NCBI GenBank assembly: GCA_035934555.1
Contig: DASYXT010000057.1
Span: 1-63,851 of the forward strand
Direction of reading: 5' to 3'
DNA length: 63,851 nucleotides
Source of the DNA: DASYXT01 sp035934555
GTDB lineage: Bacteria; Verrucomicrobiota; Verrucomicrobiia; Limisphaerales; UBA8199
Below, piece after piece: positions 53,729-61,955 of this stretch. Position 1 is the first letter of the stretch, and each line of letters begins with the position of its first letter. The position numbers were made by a program, and so were the translations under genes. The notes beneath the pieces are model-generated. The model did no database searches. It saw only the letters and a list, made by a program, of their open reading frames with translations, and was not told where the DNA came from.

Positions 53729-54538
53729 CTACTCGAAAGGCGCGAGTGGCTGACCTGTCGGGGGCGGCTGCGTTTCAAGATTTCCGCGGACCACTTTTTG
53801 GTATGCGCGCACTCCCGGCAGGTTCACATAGGGGCAGGGGGGATGATGCTGCAGGGTCAAAGCGGAATCGCCAGGGTTGATCCAAAGTAACAGTCCTTTA
53901 TCAATCCAGGGCTGGAGATCGAAGTCCCAAGTGTCGTTGGCCGAACGCCAGCCTTTGAATTTGCCTTGTTCGTCAAAGACGTCATAGGCTTGGCGGGCCC
54001 AGGGTTGGTGTAATAGAGCGGCATCCACTGGCTTTTCGCTAAAGTAAGCTATTAGATAGGCGGTGAACCCAGGCGGCAGATTCAGCGATGAAATGACAGC
54101 CTTCATTCCAGGCACGCCCGTCAGCAATCGTGGCACGACGAACGGGACGCCCGGGCCGGGCAGGATTTCACGGATGCCTCGGGTTTCAATCGTCTTGGGC
54201 TGTTTGAAATCAATTGCGCCGAGCAGTACGCGGAAGTGGGGGCAGGCATTGGGTGGTGGATACTTAGCGAGAGCGTCTTTAAACCACCAGGGGCCATCAA
54301 GCCCGTTGGCGTCCAGCGCATACTCCAGTGGCTCGACACAAAACGGGCAGCGACTTACCGGCACGAAGGGGAGGCGTTCGGCATACTCGGCCAGCAAGGC
54401 ATCGCGTTCACGGGCCTTTTCCTGGAGTTGCTGGATGGTAAACTGTTGTTTGAACGGGCCGGAAAGATCGCGGCGCACCGCATCATAGCGGTCTAGCAGT
54501 TGCCTGCGTTGTTCTGTTGAGAAAGCTGGGGCATTCAT
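53729..54538 (-). CDS. Unknown protein downstream of the cyclase effector
   Basis: A 269-residue soluble protein. A coiled N-terminus (QRRQLLDRYDAVRRDLSGPFKQQFTIQQLQEKARERDALLAEYAERLPF) leads to a Cys pair (RCPFCVEPLEYALDANG), PPNACPHFRVLLGA and a later PPCPYVNLPGVRAYQ. The Cys/His set could bind zinc. It starts 15 bases after the effector stop, the usual slot for an immunity gene, but it is larger than most immunity proteins and may instead be a cassette accessory protein. No family recognised. Confidence 0.65.
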   Translation of the reverse strand: MNAPAFSTEQRRQLLDRYDAVRRDLSGPFKQQFTIQQLQEKARERDALLAEYAERLPFVPVSRCPFCVEPLEYALDANGLDGPWWFKDALAKYPPPNACPHFRVLLGAIDFKQPKTIETRGIREILPGPGVPFVVPRLLTGVPGMKAVISSLNLPPGFTAYLIAYFSEKPVDAALLHQPWARQAYDVFDEQGKFKGWRSANDTWDFDLQPWIDKGLLLWINPGDSALTLQHHPPCPYVNLPGVRAYQKVVRGNLETQPPPTGQPLAPFE

Positions 54539-54553
54539 AATGAGGTTAAGCTC

Positions 54554-55654
54554 CTAGTATTTGGGGTTACCAGAGCCCTTGCAGGCATAGTAATTCTTTA
54601 CGTCTTCATCCGTCTTGAGCCGGTAAACGCTGCCGTCTTTTTCAAACGCGGTAAGCGGTGACTCGATTTCCTTGAATTTGATCGGAGTTTCACCGGGGTG
54701 CTGTTCCAGGTAGTCAGCGTAAGCGGATTGGGGGCCGTGCATAATGCGAGGCGGCTCACCACCACTAGGGAGGCCCGAGTTGAGCGCTTCCTGAATCCCT
54801 TCACCCTGGCCGGCGACGCGCTTTCCGTCGGCGCCTATAATATCCATCATATCATAATCGCCGGTCAACTTCGGTTCTCGCAGCAATGCGCGGGGATTCT
54901 CAATGATCTCCCCTGCTGGCGGCTTCGCGTCGAGGGTGGAAACAAGCCCGGCCAGATCCTTCTCTCCCTCTGGCAGATTTGATTCCATAAAAGTCTTCGT
55001 GAGCACGTCGTGGCCTTTGGAGGGTACGCCAGCCTCCAAGTGCGGCAAACAGGCGGGATTGGTATCGCGGAAGGTGACGCTGACATTTTCCTGTTGGCAG
55101 GTCTTGCGAAACGAATCGTAATCGCCCTTAAGCATGCCTGCCTCTTTCGCTGCCTGGTCGTGCTCGCCTTCCTTCACTTTGCATTTCTCGACCTTTGCGC
55201 AGGCTTCTTTCTGCTCATCCGTTTGACCCGACGAGTCAACCACCACAAGCGGGCCTTGAACCTCTGCAGGGCCCGCGGCGTTGTCGCTGCCCTGGTTTTG
55301 CCCCATCGGATCGCTGAGGCGGGCGACGGCTTTGCCGTCGAATTTCACATCTGTGGAGAAATTCTTGAACTCGGCGGTACCCTTGATCTTGCTGCTCATG
55401 ATGCCGAGCGCGGACCCGGCCTCGTCGCCGCTGCTGAGCGCGAACTTTGAACCGTCGATCATGACACCGTTACCGTCCACTTTGACGGTCGTGCTTACCT
55501 GGGAGGCATCGGAGGATTGGGCGATGTTCGGGTAAGGGAGAGGAACTGGGCCGCCCGGAGTGGGCGTTTTGCATGTGTCCGGCGCGGCGGTGGACATGCC
55601 GCCGCTGCCGGCGTGAACCACCGTCATGTTATTCGCGTTCAGGGTGGCGCCCAT
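54554..55654 (-). CDS. PAAR-like DUF4150 protein with C-terminal ExoY/edema-factor-like nucleotidyl cyclase domain
   Basis: A 366-residue candidate effector. Residues 1-135 are a DUF4150 PAAR-like tip (NNMTVVHAGSGGMSTAAPDTCKTPTPGGPVPLPYPNIAQ in outline), which sharpens the VgrG spike. Residues about 165-366 carry the order of motifs seen in ExoY, edema factor and CyaA: KGDYDSFRKTC, then TFRDTNP like the R-P-V-N-P motif, then GVPSKGHDVLTK with Lys213 and Lys220 spaced like ExoY Lys81 and Lys88. KLTGDYDMM follows with Asp266 and Asp268 like the metal-binding D-x-D, then ALNSGL, then IMHGPQ with His306 like the C-terminal His. The usual K-S-S-D-W-G-P is missing. It starts by TGATG overlap with the KS-like gene. 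Confidence 0.75.
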   Translation of the reverse strand: MGATLNANNMTVVHAGSGGMSTAAPDTCKTPTPGGPVPLPYPNIAQSSDASQVSTTVKVDGNGVMIDGSKFALSSGDEAGSALGIMSSKIKGTAEFKNFSTDVKFDGKAVARLSDPMGQNQGSDNAAGPAEVQGPLVVVDSSGQTDEQKEACAKVEKCKVKEGEHDQAAKEAGMLKGDYDSFRKTCQQENVSVTFRDTNPACLPHLEAGVPSKGHDVLTKTFMESNLPEGEKDLAGLVSTLDAKPPAGEIIENPRALLREPKLTGDYDMMDIIGADGKRVAGQGEGIQEALNSGLPSGGEPPRIMHGPQSAYADYLEQHPGETPIKFKEIESPLTAFEKDGSVYRLKTDEDVKNYYACKGSGNPKY

Positions 55655-56727
55655 CAGATGGCTCCGTTGGCTTGTTTGAACAAGGCGGCCTCGCGAGCGC
55701 CTTCGTCTGAGGCACCCCAAACCAGGGCCTGCGTTGTACCGGCGTAGCCGCGCGCCAGGGCGACCACTGCCCATGCCGAGCTTACAGCACTCGCTCCGGC
55801 GCCGGCATCGCCGATCCCTTGGGCCGGACGCCAATGCCGCATGCCCGCATGGCAATACGGCGTGCGTGAGGAAGCGAACATCCATTCAAAGGCGCGAAAG
55901 CGTTCGCCGTTCAGATCGGAAATGACTAAGGGCATGGGCACGGTGACTTGTGGCGCCAACGCTCGCATCACCTTGCCCAGCACGACCGCGCGGGTCGGTT
56001 TGCCGAGCGGGACCGTTTCGGTTGCTCCGGCCGCGGCCTCGAGGATTGCGGCGACCGGAGCTCCGCGACGCCGGGCAGTTTCCAATCGTTCCAGCACGAG
56101 AAACCCCGCAGCTTCGCCTGGTAAGATCCCGGTGCTCTTCGGTCCTTCGCGCAACCGGCCCTGAGCCTGGAGTGAACCGAGCGTCAGTGTTGAGATAAGG
56201 GAATCAACGGAGCCGACGAGCACAGCATCGAGCCGGGAGTCGGCAGCACTGAGTTCGCGCGCCGCCGTGCGCAGTGCCTGAAGTCCAGCCGCGCGGCCGG
56301 TCTCAATCAGGCGCACGCCTGCTGGTTGGGCAATACCCGCGAGCACCGCTTCGATTTCGGCCTGTAAAACGGGGGCAAACGGCAGTACACGCCGCCCTGG
56401 ATGCGGGGCCGGAGCGCCGAGAAACACCGCACACCGCTGCTGGCGCGAAAGGCGGGCTTGAGCAGCCGCTTCGCGCAAAGCCTGCGCGGCCAGCCGGGCA
56501 AGACGAGCCGGCCCTTGCCTGTTAGCCGGGACTCGTGGCACCTGTGCGCCGGTAATGGGTTGAGGTTCCCCTGCCGCGTTGAGAATACTAAATCCCGGCA
56601 GGTCACCGATCCGGGAAATGCCGGCGCGCAGGGCAGCCAGGGAAGCGGGGGCGGACAAGCCTACCGGCGTCACCAGGCCAATACCGGTCACCGCGAGGGC
56701 GCCCTGCCAATGTTCGAGTTCGCTCAT
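55654..56727 (-). CDS. Ketosynthase-like protein lacking catalytic residues
   Basis: A 357-residue thiolase-fold protein (LAVTGIGLVTPVGLSAPASLAALRAGISR at the start, then AVFLGAPAPHPG, and GILPGEAAGFLVLERLETARRRG). The normal nucleophile region reads TGRAAGLQALRTAA with no Cys. The first His motif is DLNGERFRAFEW and the last is GDAGAGASAVSSAW, so the Cys-His-His triad appears lost. Such thiolase-like proteins occur in VgrG/DUF2169 cassettes, probably as a structural or chaperone part. It overlaps DUF2169 by 4 bases and the effector by 1 base. Confidence 0.8.
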   Translation of the reverse strand: MSELEHWQGALAVTGIGLVTPVGLSAPASLAALRAGISRIGDLPGFSILNAAGEPQPITGAQVPRVPANRQGPARLARLAAQALREAAAQARLSRQQRCAVFLGAPAPHPGRRVLPFAPVLQAEIEAVLAGIAQPAGVRLIETGRAAGLQALRTAARELSAADSRLDAVLVGSVDSLISTLTLGSLQAQGRLREGPKSTGILPGEAAGFLVLERLETARRRGAPVAAILEAAAGATETVPLGKPTRAVVLGKVMRALAPQVTVPMPLVISDLNGERFRAFEWMFASSRTPYCHAGMRHWRPAQGIGDAGAGASAVSSAWAVVALARGYAGTTQALVWGASDEGAREAALFKQANGAI

Positions 56728-57743
56728 GGCCTGCGCGGGCCTAAAAACGCCTCAATTCGTTGGAGCGTTTCCAGCTTGCCGTGAAGTTCCTCTGCGGCGC
56801 GCCACAGCAGGTGCAGGCGCATGCGGTCGGTATCCACGTGCACCGCATCGAGGCGAGGCTGCAAGCCCAGGGCGCCCGTGCGCCAGCACAGGCGGAAACC
56901 AGGCGTTACTGAGGGAAGCGCAAACGAAAGTTTGCGTTGCTGCGTGGTGCCCATGACGACACACGACTCGCCGCCGGTCAGGAAGGTCGAACTGGCCAGG
57001 CCGGCAGGAGCCGTCTGGTAAAATCGAGCGTCGAAATTATCCGGCAACAGCGGCGCGCGTTCTTGCTGCCAGCGCTCGTCGTAAGTGCCCGCAAATGTGA
57101 CGCGCGGATGCCAATGCGGTGGCACGGGGCAGAACCCGACCGGTTTGGGGCGATCGCGCGGCGCGCGGACCGGGTGGTCGGGGTGTTCGATATTGGGCAG
57201 AGGGGTGCCGGCGAGAGGCCGGCGGCTTTTCTTTGCCCGAAAGCCTTTGCCCACGTGGTTGTCCGGTTGAAATTCCCAGTCCTTTTGAGAAGCCGGTGTT
57301 TGGTCTGCGCCGCCGAAAGCATTCTCCCAGGTCAATGGTACGCGCGTCAGCGGCTCAGGCGAAGACATGCGGGTGAAGCCCAGGACCGAATCCCAGTGGC
57401 GGTTGCCACGCACCACCGCGATTTGCGAAACCGGGCCGACACGAATGCCGACATTTATCTCGCGCTGATTGGATTCAGTCGGCACTGCGTGGGCGCTCAG
57501 CGTGATGGCCGTGGCCGGTTTGGGTGGTGACAACTCGCCTTCGGCGAGCAAACCGGATTTGCCCGGCCCACTCGAGTAAACATCTGCCGGGATAAGCGGG
57601 TCTTGCTGTTTGGCGAGCGTGGGCGGCTGATCGTGGGCCAGTTCGAAAGTGGCTTTGAGCACGACCACCAGCGTTTCAGCTCCTTGTTTGTCGAACAGGG
57701 CGAAGCGCTCGAGCAGGAAGGGGGTGTCATTGGCCGGCAACAT
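56724..57743 (-). CDS. DUF2169 family protein (effector adaptor)
   Basis: A 339-residue soluble protein. The N-terminus TPFLLERFALFDKQGAETLVVVLKATFEL and the sequence LIPADVYSSGPGKSGLLAEGEL are DUF2169 signs. VRGNRHWDSVLGF, LTWENAFGGADQTP and GFCPVPPHWHPR follow. In Agrobacterium and others, DUF2169 proteins load DUF4150-type effectors on to VgrG; here the same three gene types lie in one operon. It is third in the operon, 17 bases after DUF6484. Confidence 0.9.
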   Translation of the reverse strand: MLPANDTPFLLERFALFDKQGAETLVVVLKATFELAHDQPPTLAKQQDPLIPADVYSSGPGKSGLLAEGELSPPKPATAITLSAHAVPTESNQREINVGIRVGPVSQIAVVRGNRHWDSVLGFTRMSSPEPLTRVPLTWENAFGGADQTPASQKDWEFQPDNHVGKGFRAKKSRRPLAGTPLPNIEHPDHPVRAPRDRPKPVGFCPVPPHWHPRVTFAGTYDERWQQERAPLLPDNFDARFYQTAPAGLASSTFLTGGESCVVMGTTQQRKLSFALPSVTPGFRLCWRTGALGLQPRLDAVHVDTDRMRLHLLWRAAEELHGKLETLQRIEAFLGPRRP

Positions 57744-57760
57744 AAGCGCGGCGGGCGCGG

Positions 57761-58273
57761 TTAATTAATCTCCACGTGCCCTCCCTTAATGCGGATGGGT
57801 CCTGAAGAACGGGAGAGCAGGTGCGTGCCGCGCAAGACGATCTTGCCGTCGCGGCGTAGAGTAATGCTGCTGGCCCCGCACTTGAGAACCAGCTCGGCCA
57901 AAGCCTCGAGCAGCACCGCTTCCTTCGGAGCCGCCGGCGTGTGCGCGGCTGAGGTCTCGGGTTCGTCTTCGCTCTCGAGCAAGCCGACCACCACAGGCTG
58001 ATGCTTGCGGGCGGCATCCAGGACCACGAGCACCTCGCGACCGATGCCGTTCGCGTCGAAAAGGTCGGAACGGGAGATGCCGCGCAGCAGGCGCGCCGGT
58101 TGAGGGGCGGCGGCTTCGCCCAGGGCGATGAGCACGCGGCGGCGGACGTCGAGGCCGGTCACCCAAGCGCTCAGGGCCACGGGAGCCAGTGAGGAGGGCA
58201 GGTTGGAAACCGGTACGGCAGGCTGGAAGCCTGCGTTACGGGAACGCGTGTGGGCTGGGGCGAGGTTGGGCAT
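57761..58273 (-). CDS. DUF6484 family protein
   Basis: A 170-residue protein. The core (AWVTGLDVRRRVLIALGEAAAPQPARLLRGISRSDL, then GREVLVVLDAARKHQPVVVGLLE, then LKCGASSITLRRDGKIVLRGTHLLSRSSGPIRIKGGHVEIN in outline) matches DUF6484, a beta-rich family found beside vgrG. Residues about 10-25 (SRNAGFQPAVPVSNLP) are encoded by a dispersed repeat at 58198-58241 and are not part of the fold. ATG 58273 starts 10 bases after the vgrG stop. Confidence 0.8.
   Translation of the reverse strand: MPNLAPAHTRSRNAGFQPAVPVSNLPSSLAPVALSAWVTGLDVRRRVLIALGEAAAPQPARLLRGISRSDLFDANGIGREVLVVLDAARKHQPVVVGLLESEDEPETSAAHTPAAPKEAVLLEALAELVLKCGASSITLRRDGKIVLRGTHLLSRSSGPIRIKGGHVEIN
58198..58241. repeat. GCAGGCTGGAAGCCTGC repeat (family D) inside coding sequence
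   Basis: GGCAGGTTGGAAACC is followed by GGCAGGCTGGAAGCCTGC and GTTACG. The second unit is a perfect palindrome with a 3-base loop. It is translated in frame as NAGFQPA and part of PVSNLP in the DUF6484 protein. Confidence 0.8.
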
Positions 58274-58283
58274 ACGAACGGGT

Positions 58284-60401
58284 TCAGTTGGCTTCGACCT
58301 TGGAGCCTTTGATAGTGACGTCAGAGGAGGCCTTGACGGCGATATTGCCACTGCCTTTCAGGGTGATGTCTTTGCCTTCGAGGGTGATCGTGCCGTCTTT
58401 TTTCATCACGAGCTTGGCATCGCCGGTGACGATGCTGATTTCATCGGCCGCTTCGATGCTCAGCTTTTTGCCAACCTTAAGATGATCGTCTTTGGCTACC
58501 TCGGTGTTGCGCTTGCCGCCGATGTTGTTGGTTTGATTACTGCCAACGCTCAAGGACTGCGACGCGCCAACGGAGATGGTCTGAATAGCACCGACGTTGA
58601 CAGTCTGGGCCGCGCCGATGTCCACCTCCTGGGCCGCACCGATATTTATCGCCTCGTTGACTCCCACAGAGTGGGTGCGCATCAGCCCCACACTGAGACT
58701 CTCATTCTTGCCGACCGTTTCGGTACGGTCGGCGCCGATGGCATTGGTCTGGTTGATGCCGACGGTGGTAGATTGGTTCTTCCCGATCTTGATGGCTTGA
58801 TCCGCGCCGACCGTTTCGGAGTCGTTGACATCAACCTTGTCCGTGCGGTTGTTGTGGACGGTGGTGGTCTGGTCATGTTCGACCGTGGTGTTCATGTCGA
58901 ATTGGCCATGGATGGTGATCTTCTCCTTGCCGGCGGTGTCATCCATCGACATCTCATTATAGCCGCTGCCCTTGTGGGTCTTGGACTTAAGGCCGCTGAC
59001 AACGCCTTTGCCGCCTGCGTACGGGGCCGCTTGATCGCCGTTATAGACCCGGCCGGTGATAATCGGCTGGTCGGGGTCCCCTTCGAGGAACTCGATGACG
59101 ACCTCCTGTCCCATTCGCGGGGTGGCCATCGAGCCCCAGCCTTTGCCGGCCCACGGCTGTGAAACGCGAATCCAGCACGACGAATTCTGGTCGGACTGAT
59201 CATGCCGGTCCCAATGGAAATGCACCTTCACCCGGGCATGCTCGTCGGTATGAATCTCGTCACCAGGCGGACCAACCACAATGGCCGTCTGCGGGCCTTG
59301 TATAACCGGTTTGGGCGTGAGGCGCTCGGGCCGGAACTGCTGGGCTTTGGGAATGGCCGAGAAACTGCAGGAAAAAAAATCGCGACCGGATTGATCGCCG
59401 GAGGCGAACTCACCGGCATCAATCTGCAGGTGGACGGAGGTAACGAGGTACTCTCGATTTTGGTCGCTGCGCGGGTGGCCCTTAAGTTTGAACGTCGAGC
59501 CAACGGCCAACCAGCGTGCGGAGGCCTGGCCATGGACCAATTCATACTGAGACTGGAGTTCGTTTAGGCGGACGTCCGCCAGGCGGTCGCCATCCGAGTG
59601 CTCGATGTATTGGCCGGGATAATCAAAGATTTCGAACTGAGCTTTGCCGTACTTGCGAGTGGTCTTAGCTGTGGCCAGCAGGGAGCTTTTTGGCTTTTTG
59701 AAATCGAAATCGGTCAGGACAGCAGCGATCGGTTGCACCTCCTTCTCCACAGCCCAATCAGTGATAACTTCGCGCGTCGGGGCCCCCTGTGCCAGTTCGG
59801 AGAACGCGGCCTCGGCATAATCCCCAAACGGGGAATGAGCGCTGATCGAGTCCGCCAGGACCATGGTGTGTTTGCCATCCTGGTGTTGGAAAAAGTAGTA
59901 AATGCCTTCCTGCTCCATGAGCCGGCTCACAAAGTTGAAGGCGGTCTCGCGATATTGAACGCAAAAATCACATTTCTCGTACGTGCCGGAAAGCTTGAGC
60001 TCGTAGTCGCCAAACCCATATTCCTTGAAGACCTCCTCAATGATGTCAGGCACGCTTTTTTCCTGGAAGATGCGACAATCTGAGGTGCGGGTCAGAAACC
60101 ATAGCCAGGGGACAATCACCGCGCGATAATGAGCATGGCCGCCCTGGTTGCCCACTTGCGTGAGCCGGCTGACGAACCCATCGAAGTAGCGCTGACCTTT
60201 CTGCGTGAGATCCAGGCGCACCGTTGCCGGCTGGCCAATCACTTTGTCCAGATCGATGTTGCCGTTCTCGCTGCTTAATTCGGCTTGGATCTCGAACATG
60301 CGGCTGACCTGTTCCTGGATCGAGACCGAGCGCACGGCCAGGACGTCAGCGTCGAGAGCAGTTTTGATGGCCAGTGCTCGGGTGTCCTGCTTTAAGGGCA
60401 T
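58284..60401 (-). CDS. vgrG: Type VI secretion spike protein VgrG (TssI)
   Basis: A 705-residue spike protein. The gp27-like part is residues 1-330 (TALDADVLAVRSVSIQEQVSRMFEIQAELSS, SRLMEQEGIYYFFQHQ). The gp5-like OB fold has HFHWDRHDQ, SCWIRVSQPWAGKGWGSMATPRMGQEVVIEFLEGDPDQPIITGRVYN in outline. The C-terminal needle has about 14 tandem units such as VGINQTNAIGADRTET and INIGAAQEVDIGAAQTVN. A DUF2345-like end (LVMKKDGTITLEGKDITLKG) follows. ATG 60401 is preferred over 60434. It heads an eight-gene minus-strand operon. Confidence 0.96.
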   Translation of the reverse strand: MPLKQDTRALAIKTALDADVLAVRSVSIQEQVSRMFEIQAELSSENGNIDLDKVIGQPATVRLDLTQKGQRYFDGFVSRLTQVGNQGGHAHYRAVIVPWLWFLTRTSDCRIFQEKSVPDIIEEVFKEYGFGDYELKLSGTYEKCDFCVQYRETAFNFVSRLMEQEGIYYFFQHQDGKHTMVLADSISAHSPFGDYAEAAFSELAQGAPTREVITDWAVEKEVQPIAAVLTDFDFKKPKSSLLATAKTTRKYGKAQFEIFDYPGQYIEHSDGDRLADVRLNELQSQYELVHGQASARWLAVGSTFKLKGHPRSDQNREYLVTSVHLQIDAGEFASGDQSGRDFFSCSFSAIPKAQQFRPERLTPKPVIQGPQTAIVVGPPGDEIHTDEHARVKVHFHWDRHDQSDQNSSCWIRVSQPWAGKGWGSMATPRMGQEVVIEFLEGDPDQPIITGRVYNGDQAAPYAGGKGVVSGLKSKTHKGSGYNEMSMDDTAGKEKITIHGQFDMNTTVEHDQTTTVHNNRTDKVDVNDSETVGADQAIKIGKNQSTTVGINQTNAIGADRTETVGKNESLSVGLMRTHSVGVNEAINIGAAQEVDIGAAQTVNVGAIQTISVGASQSLSVGSNQTNNIGGKRNTEVAKDDHLKVGKKLSIEAADEISIVTGDAKLVMKKDGTITLEGKDITLKGSGNIAVKASSDVTIKGSKVEAN

Positions 60402-60801
60402 GGTATTGGTCGTGTGGTGGCATTCATTTAACAAAATGCCATGAACAAGGCAACGGAATTCACCACACTGTCGGCGTGTGCGGCGTGTGCGTGTTTAGCC
60501 TGGTCTGATTCCACCCCGGGCACAGCCCGCAGGAGCAGGGTCCCCGGTTTGCGGTTGGCAGCCATGCAAAATTTAAAGTCGCCAACAGCCGACGCCCCAT
60601 GGCAATGGCTTGGCTAGTTGCGAAGACCTTAAAAGAGACTCGCTTCAAAATCAAGGAAAATGGACAACCCAATGGGCGCCTTCAGCTCCGCCGTCGGGTC
60701 AACCCCGTATAATCCTACGATTGCGCCGGGGGCAGGGGCTCAGACTATAGTATGGTTAGCGCGGTCCGACGGCTGGGATGACGTGCGACTGTTGTGGTGG
60801 A

Positions 60802-61029
60802 AGGCGAATTAGCTTTTCAAAAGCACGGACCATTTGGGTGCAATTGGGTGCGCTCTCGACCACCAATGACGCGATCACAGCGTGCTGGGGCAGCGCGGCC
60901 GACAGCGCGATGCAGGCTTCCAATACGAACGGCGCGGTGTGGCGGACCCTGAGCGGTTCGAACAATTTCCTGCTCGTGTATCATTTGAGTCAGACCGGGT
61001 TTCCATTCGCTGAAAGCACGCTACATGTT
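60802..61029 (+). pseudogene. Remnant of a DUF2341-type surface protein
   Basis: An open stretch reads TIWVQLGALSTTNDAITACWG, then SNTNGAVWRTLSGS, then LLVYHLSQTGFPFAESTLH. This order (metal- or sugar-facing DAI-ACWG, NGAVW, HL) matches the middle of DUF2341 / LamG-bearing adhesin-like proteins, which are normally many hundreds of residues long. Neither a start, a signal peptide nor the LamG part is present, so this is a fragment. The frame continues to 61245 without further likeness. Confidence 0.55.
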
Positions 61030-61135
61030 AAAGGCCGAATTCTCGTCGTACAAAGTGCCGTTTTTTGGCCGAATTGGCATCGGAACGCCTCTTCCTGGCC
61101 GAACTGGCGTCGTAACAAAAGTGCCGCCAGCGCGG
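61030..61135. repeat. Short direct repeats, possible insertion-sequence end
   Basis: GGCCGAATTGGCATCG at about 61068 and GGCCGAACTGGCGTCG at about 61100 are near-identical, and each is close to a copy of GTCGTAnCAAAAGTGCCG or GTCGTACAAAGTGCCG. Multiple short repeats near one end are typical of IS21-type elements. No transposase frame is present. Confidence 0.4.
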
Positions 61136-61479
61136 TCCTTCCCTTTTCCATAATCCCACACATCCGAGCCGCGCCGCCGACGGTGCTGTTCGATTCCGTT
61201 CAAATCGCCTGGAAACCGGCCCAACTGCCAATCGCTAAATTTTAGCAGCTTTCTGCGTCACCGTTCGACGTTCGCCTGGCCGCGTCGGGGTTCCAGAACC
61301 TTACGATGGCATCTCGGCCTGGGCACGCTTGCGACCTGCCAGGCTCCCTCAAAACGGCGGCCTTTACGATCCCGTGAAGCAAAAAATCTCCATCTTTCGC
61401 GCTCGGCCACATCGTATGGTCAAAACAAGCCATATTAACACCAGGTTTTTACGACCGCTCCGGCTCTTTTTGGGCAGTT

Positions 61480-61731
61480 TTACGATAGCAATTCGGCCAA
61501 AAGTACGATGAGAAAAAAGTCGGTAACACCTACCCCGGTCCAGCTTGCCGCCGCCCCAAAAGCTGCCGAGCCGCCAGCCAAACCATACCCTCCAAAAGCC
61601 TCCAGTCCTCCACCAATTCCTCGCATCACCCCAGTGGTTTGCATCCAACTCCAAAGCCCGAATGGGTCGGTATTGATAACCGGGTTCCCATCCGCTAATA
61701 TGCCAATACGCGCTTGCCCGCTGACTTCGTA
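61480..61731 (-). pseudogene. RHS tip fragment
   Basis: The frame reads VYEVSGQARIGI, then ADGNPVINTDPFGLWSWMQ, then a Gly/Ala-rich tail (GIGGGLEAFGGYGLAGGSAAFGAA) and a hydrophobic end. The A-D-G-N-P...T-D-P-x-G-L core matches the end of RHS core domains and the intact gene at 62548 (FADGNPICKTDPMGL). The upstream part does not resemble RHS, so it is truncated or recombined. It is probably a displaced RHS tip. Confidence 0.6.
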
Positions 61732-61955
61732 AACGTCCAATACTGCGGGGGGCAGGATGATGGGGATTTCCTTCTCTAGCCGTCTGCCCGCTGGCAGTGG
61801 CGGCGCTTGGGGATGCCGGCTGGCAACGGGCTGGCGCTCCGGCTCCGGGGGCAAAACCAGACCGGCACGGCTGTGGAAGAAAGCCGCCTCGGCCTGGCAT
61901 GGCGCACTGCACGTCATCGCCGCTGATGATGCTCCTTTTGGGACGAGGGGACAAC

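Larger units (their letters stand above)
60435..61479. other. Region of gene remnants upstream of vgrG
   Basis: About 1 kb with no intact gene. It contains the vgrG promoter region near 60435-60700, a DUF2341 remnant (60802-61029), and repeated motifs like a decayed insertion-sequence end (61030-61135). Past 61140 to 61479 nothing else is recognised. Confidence 0.65.

Noticed and set aside
55654..56727. A working FabF/KAS-type fatty acid or polyketide synthase
   Set aside because: The Cys and both His motifs are missing and the neighbours are secretion-cassette genes, not fatty acid genes.
58128..59162. A 344-residue plus-strand frame opposite vgrG with regular repeats
   Set aside because: The repeats are the antisense image of the VgrG needle repeats; VgrG motifs are unambiguous on the minus strand.
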